Below, in pieces: positions 1 through 7,858 of a stretch of DNA of 12,264 nt (position 1 is the first letter of the stretch; each line of letters opens with the position of its first letter). Source of the stretch: Pleurotus djamor (lineage: Eukaryota > Basidiomycota > Agaricomycetes > Agaricales > Pleurotaceae); NCBI GenBank assembly GCA_029747585.1, contig JAPEVF010000989.1, positions 3,771 through 16,034 of the forward strand, in the 5' to 3' direction. The notes under the pieces are model-generated. The model did not search any database. It saw only the letters and a list, made by a program, of their open reading frames with translations, and had not been told where the DNA came from. The position numbers were made by a program, and so were the translations under genes.

Positions 1-420
1 CGGAATTTCNTTGAAGTCGGGGTTGCGGNGGGCGGAGGAAAAGAGGGTGAGGAGNAGANNGGGNGCTGGATGNAGTCTGGAANNACGGNNGAANNANGNA
101 GNGNANNNGAAGAGNATNANGAGTATANNAGATGGNTNNGNNGNANGTCAGCATCTNNTGCTTNCCCTCCTCCTCACTCCTCATCTCACATACTCTACTC
201 GCAATCTCTCTCGTCGTCGCCGCTTCCATCCACTAAACCTCCCTCCCCCTCTTCACCATCGCACCATCATCCTCACCGTCGCCACCACCGACACCGCCAT
301 GCTCGTCACCNCCGAAATCCACCCAACATGGTTTGTCGTTCATCACAAATTCCCACCGATCGTCACCTTACTCACCCGCTTCCTCTTTCTCTTCTAATAG
401 ATACCTCGTCGACCGTCCNT
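1..420. other. N-rich low-quality left edge, no supported gene
   Basis: Dozens of N calls are scattered between about 10 and 160, with further ones near 311 and 419. The readable part is pyrimidine-rich (CTC/TCC runs). An ATG in a good fungal context (CACCGCC before it) sits at 299, but its frame closes at 395-397 and splicing the plausible intron 330-400 gives an immediate stop. I see no recognisable protein. The Ns suggest an assembly end or unfinished read. Confidence 0.6.
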
Positions 421-424
421 GTCC

Positions 425-808
425 GTAAGTCATCCTTCATGCTCGTAGAAGGGGAACGTGTCGCTCATGTTGATTTTTGCTTCTTCGTTGATCCAGGTAT
501 CTTCCGCGAACGGTCTTGACGTCCAACGTGTCGAGCGTCCTTGACCTTGACTGTCGGCACTGTCCCTGTCGGTCATCGTGACCTTCGTCGTCTAACGTTA
601 TCGCGGTAAGTAAGCCTCTATCTATATTATGACTCCATGTCGGTTGACTTACCACCCTTGTTTATGTAGTTCTCATGTCGTCGGGGATCTTGACGCCATT
701 GTTACTGTCCGACCGCCGCTCGACCTATAAGTAATACCTATCCCATACACACGGGTAAGTAAAAGCCATATTAATCTTCGTGACTTGATTGACTGACCTC
801 GCGAATAG
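425..808 (+). ncRNA. Possible spliced transcript without a reading frame
   Basis: Three segments look like consensus basidiomycete introns in series: 425-496 (GTAAGT to ATCCAG), 606-669 (GTAAGT to TGTAG) and 755-808 (GTAAGT to AATAG, with a CTGAC branch-like motif upstream of the acceptor). The implied exons are 497-605, 670-754 and one beginning at 809. Exon 497-605 is closed by stops in all three frames, so it is not simply coding. It could be a non-coding RNA, a spliced leader region of an unseen gene, or a decayed gene. The splice-site spacing could also be chance in a GT-rich stretch. Confidence 0.25.
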
Positions 809-832
809 TGATGCTGCCTTCCATATTGGGAT

Positions 833-862
833 GTGTCGGTGTCGGCGTCGGCGTTGGTGTGT
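833..862. repeat. Short GTCGGY-type imperfect repeat
   Basis: A run of TGTCGG / CGTCGG / CGTTGG units, about five imperfect hexamers long. Read on the minus strand it gives an Asn-Ala-Asp-Ala-Asp-Thr-Asp-Thr stretch, but there is no gene around it. It is probably a simple low-complexity repeat. Confidence 0.5.
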
Positions 863-1876
863 AGGGTTGATGATGGTCTTGGTTCTTGATACTCGTGCTC
901 CCCTACCTTCTTCGTGCTCATCGGTACTCAGGGAATAGCGTACGAATGTTTGAAGGAGATGTATTATTACCATACTTAGTTATTCCATGGTCGTAGCGGG
1001 CTAGTATAAGCGTCTCGTGTCGGCGCGAACGTGTAAATAGGTCCCTAATTACTTCAAACGAGCTAGCGAGCACCGTTATTGACTTTGCTAACAACTCGTG
1101 CGTCCTCTGCAAACGAAACCAAGTCAGCGTCACCACCTAAACCCAGCCCATCAACAAAAACTCACCAAATCCGGCAACCGCGCACGCCGAAAATCCTCGA
1201 TAATTCGTGCGTCCCCAGCCGTACCCTTTCGCAAACTGAACCCTCCATTACCCTACGTTGTACGAGTCTAGCCCCGATAGTCCCGCGCCCCAACTCTGAG
1301 TTTTCGAACATTCGTCCATAAAAGTCGTCTCGGACGCGAATTTTCGCGACACCTTGAGTCGATGGGAAAATGATATCCCTAGTGAGCTGTAAGGTAAACG
1401 AGTCGTATGTGAGTAGTTTCGAAGCAATCCAAAGAGGATTGACATACCTATGTGATGATCTCTGGTTGAGGCGGCTATCGCGGCCTTGGCTGTGACGTCT
1501 TTTCATGTCTACGGCTTGTGTTGATTTCGTTGTCGTTGCGTTTGGAGTGTGTTCGCACTCGTTTACGACCCATCTCCGAGGGTGATGGGTAGAGTCTTGA
1601 CTAGGAGCGGGTAGGTGGGGTTCGAAGGTACGTGGTGCGATGGTGGCCGTAGTTCGAGGTGGAGATGTGTTGGGGATGGGGACGAATGCTTGAACGGCAC
1701 TAATGAACGACGAGGAAGTGTCAGATTATAGAGGGAATGATGTTTTGCTCACTCACTTTTGGCACAACCCTCCTACCAGCACCATTGATTGTGACATAAG
1801 TCGCTCAATTCCCGACCGATTCCTTAGAGTTGTGACGACCATCGTAAGACAGGTGGGGTTGTTGTAGAGGGCGCAA
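863..1876. other. Gene-free stretch
   Basis: About 1 kb with no family I recognise. The longest ATG-started frame is on the minus strand (1506 down to 1162, 114 codons). It has no membrane segments, no repeat and no familiar motif, and no neighbouring exon joins to it convincingly. I treat the region as intergenic or decayed sequence. Confidence 0.5.
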
Positions 1877-1880
1877 TTGT

Positions 1881-2120
1881 TTCGTTCTGCGGTCAGTAGG
1901 TGGTTGGAAAGAAACTGCGTGCGCGGATGATGTGGAGGGCGACGGAGTGAGTTGACGGGGGAGGAAGAGTTTGAGATGGCACAGTTTGATGTGGTGTCAT
2001 TTCGTTCTGCGGACAGTAGGTGGTTGGGAGGAATTTGAGGGTGCAGATGATGTGGACGGCAACAGAGCGAGTTGGCGGCGATGTGAAGGGTTGTGAGACG
2101 ATGTATGCGCTACGAAGATT
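1881..2120. repeat. Two-copy 120-bp direct tandem repeat, imperfect
   Basis: The block TTCGTTCTGC-GG-(T/A)-CAGTAGGTGG starts at 1881 and again at 2001, exactly 120 bp apart. Similarity continues through GATGATGTGGA-GGC and the GAGTGAGTT/GAGCGAGTT segments, so the units are 1881-2000 and 2001-2120. Because 120 is a multiple of three, the minus strand keeps one open frame across both (89 codons, 2162 down to 1893). That frame has a repeated Ser-Val-Ala-(L/V)-His-Ile-Ile signature followed by Phe-(F/L)-Pro-Thr-Thr-Tyr. The frame ends where one copy has TGA and the other TGT. It may be a relic of a repeat protein or just a tandem duplication in non-coding DNA. Confidence 0.65.
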
Positions 2121-2489
2121 GGATGTGAGTGTCTGGGAGGGGATGGCATGAGGGCAATTCATCGGGAGGAGCGGCGGAGGATGTTTGCATCGTGGTCGTG
2201 ACTAGCTGGGTTGAAGGAGATTGGTAGGAGGATGTGGATGGGGGCAGGCGGATGAGGTCGAGGGATGATGCATATTGGTGGGTGGAAGGCAAGAACGGTC
2301 GCGTTCGAGAGTGCTTGATTCGGCGGTTGGTTTACTTGCCATCAACGTTTGAGGTGGTTGGAGCACAAAACCAATCTCGGCAGTTTCCGCTGACTCCTGT
2401 TACGACTAGGAGCTCAACAAACGGTATGGTTCCCCAATTTCGTGATGGACGACAGTCCGACAAGTCACGCTCCGTTGCTTCCCCCCATC
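2121..2489. promoter_or_regulatory. Upstream region of transporter A
   Basis: Purine-rich sequence (2121-2290) leading to the transporter A start. I find no clear TATA box or recognisable operator. An in-frame ATG at 2445 lies in this stretch and would add 15 residues to transporter A. I prefer the ATG at 2490 because the paralog alignment begins there and it has A at -3. Confidence 0.4.
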
Positions 2490-4989
2490 ATGATCAAGGC
2501 AGACAAAGTCAGTACTCCTGGTGAAGAAAATGAGAAGAAATTCACCGTGGATGTGGAAACTGTGAGAGAAAACTCTCAAGAAGACGGCGTAACCGCCGTG
2601 TATGAAGCAAAAAGTCGGCTTAGTGCGTATTGCAAATATGCCTTTGCCTGATTCCTGATTCCTGAAGTTCGTTGACGGGATGACTAGTCAATAAGCACAT
2701 GCAAAATGAGTACGTCTGACGTCAGTATCTTACTGAAGAGGGTCTCACCTCCTGCTACGAAGGGTTGGATTCGGTCGGTATCAAATCCAACTGTTTCTGC
2801 TAACTGGGCTGGGCTGGGCTGCCGACAGTGAGTACTCTACAACGTTGCGCTAGCAGACAATTTCACCTCACTTTTTCCCAGATATCTGGCTACAGGGCGT
2901 TGCAATTATCCTTCCTCAGATCCAACATGAACTACGCCCTACTCGAGTCGAATATGCGACGCTTGCGCTCTATGTTGGTCTCATCTTGGGTGCCACGACA
3001 TGGGGGATTCTCGCCGACTTGATCGGCAGGCGGCTGTCTTTTAATATCACATTGTTCATAGCTGGTGTATTTGGAGTGGCAGCGGGAAGTGCGAATAGCT
3101 TCACTGCGCTTGCATCATTAATCGCGTGTATGGGCTTCGGCGTTGGCGGAAAGTGAGCGCGGATCACCTCACAACTTGACCTTGATGCTAACCTGTGTCA
3201 TCTACCCAGTCTCCCTGTCGATGGTACATGATCACGTCTTTCCTATTTTCGGGGAGTTACTCATAATCTGGTTACTGTAGGAGCACTTTTTCTTGAGCAC
3301 GTCCCGCAATCACACCAGGTACGAGTTGAACTGTCCCTAACTTTGTCCTTACATCCACGCTGATTTCCCCATAGTGGTTATTGACCCTGCTTTCAGCGTG
3401 GTGGGCACTTGGGCAGTTGTTTGCTTCGCTCATTGCCTGGCCTTTGATAGGCAACTTCTCTTGTGCTCCAGGGGCTCTTGATTGTTCAAAAGCGGATAAC
3501 ATGGGATGGAGATATACGTTGTAAGTTCATCCAACTCACTCTATTGTTCAAGTCCTAACACCGCCGTAGCTACACCCTGTAGGTCTGTCGATTCGATTAT
3601 AGTGTTGAGCTGACCTTGCCTACGCCAGCGGGGGTGTCACTCTCGTGATGTGGGTGTTGCGCTTCCTCGTATTCGACTTGCAAGTGAGTGTCCGTGGACT
3701 GTCATAAGCTTCACCAGATGCAGAGGATATTTTAGGAAAGCTCCAAGTTTATGATTGCCAAAGGTCGTGACGAGGAAGCGGTTGAGGTCAGTTTGTGTTC
3801 CTTGCCCCCGATGCCTCGGAATCGCGCTCAGATAGTTTCACAGATCTTGAGACATATAGCACGCAAAAATGGACGAACTATAACTCTCACTGTAGATGCA
3901 CTACGCAGAGCCGCGGGCGAAAGCACGTCCGAAACGAAAACTCATCCAACGAATTATGATTTAATCAAACAGTCCATCTCTCAGTTCTCGTTGTACGTCG
4001 TTTTCGTTCTCAAATTTCCAACGTTACTTACCTGGTTAGATCCCATGTGACGCCTTTATTCTCTACGAAACGTCTGGCCACCAATACCACCATTACCATC
4101 CTTCTCTGGGGGTACGTCCATCGAACTTTGTTGCCCTTGCCTAGTGTCTCATCTTATTTTTCACAGCTTGATCGGATTGGCATACCCGCTTTTTAATGGC
4201 TTCATCACCCTATACCTCACAACCCAAGTTACCAATAGCGACACAAGTGTCTCTCGTACATACAGGGACTACTCAATCATCTCTATCATGGGTATACCCG
4301 GTTCGATCATCGCCTGTCTCGTTGTCGATTACACGCGGAAATCGCAGAGTACTTTCACTCTTGGAGGACGGAAACTGACGATGGCGATCTCGACTGCTCT
4401 GACTGGAGTATTCTTGTTTTTGTTTACGACCAGTAAATCTCAGGCTGCGGTTCTGGGTCTATCCTGCGCATCGGGAGTCACACAGTAAGTTGGAAATTAC
4501 CCGTGCTCGGTTCTGCCCTGTCTAATGCTTACTCTCCCTGTCACAAGGAACGCTGTACGTTGTGTGCGGGCTCTTTCCCCTTCCTACGAGGCTGACGTTT
4601 CTTGGATCAGATGTATGGGGTTCTGTACGCCTACACACCGGAAGTGTTCCCCGCCCCCCATCGAGGTACAGGTGATGCCCTTTGCTCAGCTTTCAATCGA
4701 GTAACCGGCATCCTCGCGCCTGTCATCAAAATTGCCACCACCAACCCGGATGGCTCTGCCACGACTTCTGTAGCCAATGGGTAGGTCCTCTCATGCTGGT
4801 GCTCTCCCCATCAGCCGCTGATGAGTCACCAATGTCTTCCAGACCGATATTTGTATCCGCGACTTTATTCATCATTTCTTCTGTTTTGATGCTGTTACTA
4901 CCAATTGAGGTCAGTGGACATCGTCATCTCCACGATTCAGGTCCAGCTTATCGAAATGTCAACAGACCGCGGGCAAGGCGGCCTTGTAA
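2490..4989 (+). CDS. MFS transporter, SV2-like group (paralog A)
   Basis: Exons: 2490-2622, 2688-2709, 2763-2827, 2882-3152, 3210-3223, 3281-3318, 3375-3520, 3570-3578, 3629-3683, 3736-3786, 3844-3992, 4040-4111, 4167-4484, 4548-4554, 4611-4780, 4843-4909, 4966-4989. They total 1611 nt (536 residues plus stop), in frame at every GT-AG junction. The sequence shows a polar N-terminus, then FGRYQIQLF and GLGWAADNIWLQG (TM1), the loop 2-3 signature GILADLIGRR, ESSKF after TM6 (a PESPR-like site), a long charged central loop, a second-half loop with DYTRK and GGRKL, and YTPEVFP-RGTG near TM11. These fit a 12-TM plasma- or endomembrane transporter of the SV2/sugar-porter branch. It ends in ETAGKAAL like paralog B, but only after splicing an extra intron (4910-4965). 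No frameshift or internal stop. Substrate unknown: sugar, organic anion or other small metabolite are all possible. Family call firm, exact start less so. Confidence 0.92.
3570..3578 (+). other. 9-nt microexon of transporter A
   Basis: CTACACCCT lies between introns 3521-3569 and 3579-3628. It completes a Phe codon, encodes Tyr-Thr and starts a Leu codon, giving the TM6 entry F-Y-T-L-G-G. Paralog B has the same 9-nt exon at 8914-8922 (CTACACTCT), which supports it strongly. Confidence 0.85.
4548..4554 (+). other. 7-nt microexon of transporter A
   Basis: GAACGCT sits between introns 4485-4547 and 4555-4610. It finishes Gln and encodes Asn-Ala, joining the GVTQ end of exon 13 to the MYGVLY start of exon 15. 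Paralog B has the same-sized exon GAATGCG at 9893-9899. Confidence 0.85.
4910..4965 (+). other. Transporter A-specific last intron (56 nt)
   Basis: GTCAGT...CAACAG between GAG (Glu) and ACC (Thr), phase 0. Splicing gives Glu-Thr-Ala-Gly-Lys-Ala-Ala-Leu-stop, identical to the end of paralog B, where the same codons run on without an intron (10287-10313). Unspliced, the frame would read on for 31 codons into unrelated sequence. Confidence 0.85.
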
Positions 4990-5251
4990 CCATACCCTCA
5001 CGCAACCCTCACGAAACATTTTTTTCGCAATATCATGATGTATATACCACCCAAGTTGTACCAAATATACCTTTTTTGCTCGCAGTAAGGTACGCGAAGC
5101 ACGATGCACAGTAGCCGATCAGGTCCACATACGACAGCCGCTGAGTTGAAGTGTCCTCTGAACCTGGAGGGATATCATATGTTACAAACTACACACAAAC
5201 GGAATTATGCAGCAGGGGTATAAAATATGGATTTATCTCCATTTACGAGAC
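4990..5251. other. Convergent intergenic region between transporter A and the receptor
   Basis: 262 bp holding the 3' ends of two convergent genes. It is A/T-richer than the neighbouring coding DNA (T and TATA-like runs at 5023-5075 and 5215-5240). No gene is seen, and no homology to the flank downstream of transporter B was noticed. Confidence 0.5.
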
Positions 5252-7238
5252 TCAAATCTGCCTTTCGAACGCATCCCCTTCGCTCTGGTGCCTCGCTCCC
5301 TTTCTGGTATGCCTCCTCTGTATTTGTGCACCAGCCATGGTTGGCGGGTTTTCAGAATCTTCGACGAAACCAACCATACCGTGGGTCTGCGACTTTGGCT
5401 GTTCCAAAGGCGTTGGTGTGGGTGTGGGTGATGGTGTTGACTTGTCATCGTGATGATATTGAGAGTTGTCCGTCCGCTGCTGTTGCTCCAAGTCCGAAGA
5501 ACCATCTGCGAGGCTAGCGCCGGATTTCGCAGCCTCGACGGTGACTGGGGACACATCGGTTTGGGGAGAGAACGTAGAGAGTTCAACGAAGACTTGGGTC
5601 GGTCGAGATTTGTGGAAGGAGTGGGGGTGGGAGAGTGAGGATTGGCCGGTTGATTGGCCGGTAGTCGAGTCGGTTTTGGTGCGCGAGTAGAATTCTCGAC
5701 AAGCGCGAACGAGAGCCTAGATAGAGAGTCAGTATCATGGTTTCTATTGACACGGGGAAGGAAAGCAAAAGTAACTGACTGGGTCGGACAGGGCGAGTAA
5801 GGCATATACTATGGCTCGTCCACCGTAAAGGAAATCACCTATAGTTCAATCAGCAACGGTTATTTTGGGATGATGTTCAGATGGGAAACTGACTGAGCAG
5901 GAGCACATTGTAGTCCTGATGGTAGCATCATTCCCAAAGTGAGCGGCAATCTTTTGTTCTACTATCAAAACCACCTACCGTTCGATCTTGAATTCCATTG
6001 GAGAAGGTGGAATGGAGCGCGGTCACCACGCTGATAAGATTTACGAAACAGGATACAATTGGATATAAAGCTGTTCGAAGAAGTAGATGGTGTGAACAAG
6101 GTGTCTGGGAAAGGCGATAACCGGAGAATACGTACCAACACGGAAGATGATATTTCGGTAACGATTGGCATGAAAGACTTGTGGCGCAGAGGATGTCTGA
6201 GAAACCGAGCGAGCGGGGACAAACACTCGCCGAATGCGGCCCTGTGGAAAAGGTCACGTTGGTGTGAGAGCGCTGGGGAATTTGGAATGAGCTATTCCTA
6301 GATTAACGTACCGTATGTTTGAGCATGAAGACGAGGACAAAAAAGGAACAGATGACTTCGCCGAGAACAGCGAGGGATGTCCAGCCCATTTGCGTTGCTA
6401 TCTGAGAAAGACGTCAACAATAGTCTGTGTTTGGGAATGAGTGGGATGGTGGTGTACCTGCCAGATAATTCGATGTTTTCGGTTGTCGTTGGTGTACCAG
6501 CAATCTTGCTCGAGGGGATCCCATCTGTCCCCCGGTCATCACTTGAGCCTGAACGGTACGTGGGAGATGCACTGACCCATATTGTCCGGCCGCGTATGGG
6601 GGGATGACCAAGATCATGGCGAGAATGGCCGAACAGATGAGATAATACCTTTCCATCATTTGTCCATTCACTCCATGGACAACCACAAGTCTGAAGATGA
6701 CAATAAGTAGACGTTGGCATGAGAGCTTTCATAGCCCACATACTGGAGATTCAGCGCGATGCAGAAGAAAAGAAAACTTGAAAATTGCAAGGTATACTGG
6801 TGGTCTGTCAGATGTGCTTTTCTTGGGAACAACTATTTGGGGTACTGACCTGAAGGACAAATATCGAGACGCCACAGACGGGGCTTGGACCCGTTCGCGT
6901 GCCACCAACGGCGCTCGCGATCCCGAAAACCATACTGAGGGATTTGATAAGTAACTTGGTAATTTGGATGAATCACTTATAAGCGAACATACTTTGCAAC
7001 AAGTGCATAAACTACGATACGAAAGCTAACGCGATCGAGGTGTGCTCGGGATGGCGGGTGAAGTGAGACAGCTCCGACGACGAGAAGGACGAAAAAGCAA
7101 ACGCCAGCACCGACTGCGGAGGTAATTGCCCAAAGATTGTTTCTACATTCGTCCCCTTGTCAATTCTACAGCGGGTCGGGTGAAAAGCTCATGAACATAC
7201 GAGATGGTGGCCATCTCCTTTGTGAATTCGAAAGTCAT
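5252..7238 (-). CDS. Seven-transmembrane receptor, fungal GPCR (cAMP-receptor/Git3-like)
   Basis: Exons in transcript order: 7238-7201, 7142-6993, 6934-6850, 6796-6744, 6690-6577, 6524-6458, 6401-6312, 6241-6136, 6070-5979, 5915-5894, 5838-5780, 5716-5252. They total 1341 nt, 446 residues plus stop, open across eleven GT-AG introns of 52-70 nt. Predicted membrane segments lie near residues 16-39, 50-74, 84-112, 124-146, 170-196, 232-252 and 266-290. Cys83 at the start of TM3 and Cys155 in the second extracellular loop (WDPLEQDCWYT) are placed for the usual GPCR disulfide. VNGQMMERYY follows TM3, PPYAAGQYG ends TM4, HANRYRN precedes TM6 and LYPIVSC lies in TM6. I recognise this pattern from agaricomycete 7TM receptors loosely related to cAMP/glucose receptors. 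The last ~154 residues form a hydrophilic Ser/Thr/Pro/Gln-rich cytoplasmic tail with a Pro-Thr repeat. Expected to sit in the plasma membrane and signal through a G protein; ligand unknown. Diverges from transporter B. Confidence 0.88.
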
Positions 7239-7858
7239 TTCTGGAGGAAGGAGGCGAGGGGAGGTTGTCTACCCCTCCGAAAGCAGGTAATTTGTACGCC
7301 GAGGCTCTAGTGGAGCATCGCCTATACATAGGACAGATTTTATCAAATCATTGATGATGGCGATTTTCGAAGTTGTTGGGAAGCTGAAAGCGCCCTGAAG
7401 CGCCTTCGCTGAATTTCTATTTTCGACCCTTTTCTGGACTTGCACTCTAACCACCAACATCACCGCTGCTCGCATGTTGATGGTTGCTTTCTCCAGTGAT
7501 CTTCATTTTGCACGAAACGCATAGCACACGGAGTGAGTTGAAATGATGACCCCACGCCGCCAGAGCTTAAACTTGATCTATTCCAGCTCTATCGGACGTT
7601 GCGGTGCACCAGTGACCGCACTCGGCAAATGTGTACCTCCTGGTGCATTTTGGAGCTTCGGAGGGCGCCAGTAACCCACTCACATCAACATCTTTGACCC
7701 AATTTTGGTCTACCACACATGGTGCAAGATACGGCATCTCGGACTATCACTGGTCATCCCACGCAGTGTGCGGTTTTGTGGAAACTTCCACCTCGGGTAT
7801 CAGTTCCTTAAGGTTGCATTTCGTACTGCCTGCCATCCCTTTTCTCTTCCCCGCCACC
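7239..7858. promoter_or_regulatory. Shared divergent upstream region of receptor and transporter B
   Basis: 620 bp between the receptor ATG (minus strand, 7238) and the transporter B ATG (7859). No other gene is supported. The frame of B exon 1 stays open upstream to about 7631 but contains no earlier ATG, so 7859 is the natural start. A short direct repeat (GCGCC-CTGAA-GCGCC, 7390-7404) and an inverted CTAT/ATAG pair around 7322-7331 are visible, but I cannot tie either to a regulator. The layout allows co-regulation of sensor and transporter. Confidence 0.45.

Noticed and set aside
1162..1506. Minus-strand frame of 114 codons with an ATG
   Set aside because: No recognisable motif, no membrane or coiled-coil pattern, no joining exons. 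Its length is within what random sequence of this composition can give.
1612..1640. GGTTCGAAGG resembling a tRNA T-arm
   Set aside because: The flanking bases do not form a 5-bp stem, and no anticodon or acceptor stem could be placed around it.
2445..2489. Upstream in-frame ATG for transporter A, adding 15 residues
   Set aside because: The added residues have no counterpart in paralog B, and alignment to B begins at the ATG at 2490, which has A at -3. It remains possible as an alternative start.
2648..2667. Tandem GATTCCT repeats
   Set aside because: A short two-unit repeat within intron 1 of transporter A, with no apparent consequence.
2717..2724. TGACGTCA palindrome (CRE-like site)
   Set aside because: It lies inside intron 2 of transporter A, and a single 8-bp site is weak evidence of a functional element. 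The same motif at 12142-12149 is noted only as context.
5233..5805. Minus-strand frame of 190 codons
   Set aside because: It overlaps the receptor's last exon in another frame. The receptor frame continues the 7TM core and accounts for the region, while this one is Pro/Arg/His-rich shadow sequence.
5233..7238. Pheromone receptor of the STE3 type (mating-type locus)
   Set aside because: The long tail and 7TM layout first suggested it. However, the Cys pair, PPYAAGQYG and VNGQMMERYY landmarks fit the other fungal GPCR family, and no small CAAX-ending pheromone precursor gene was found nearby.
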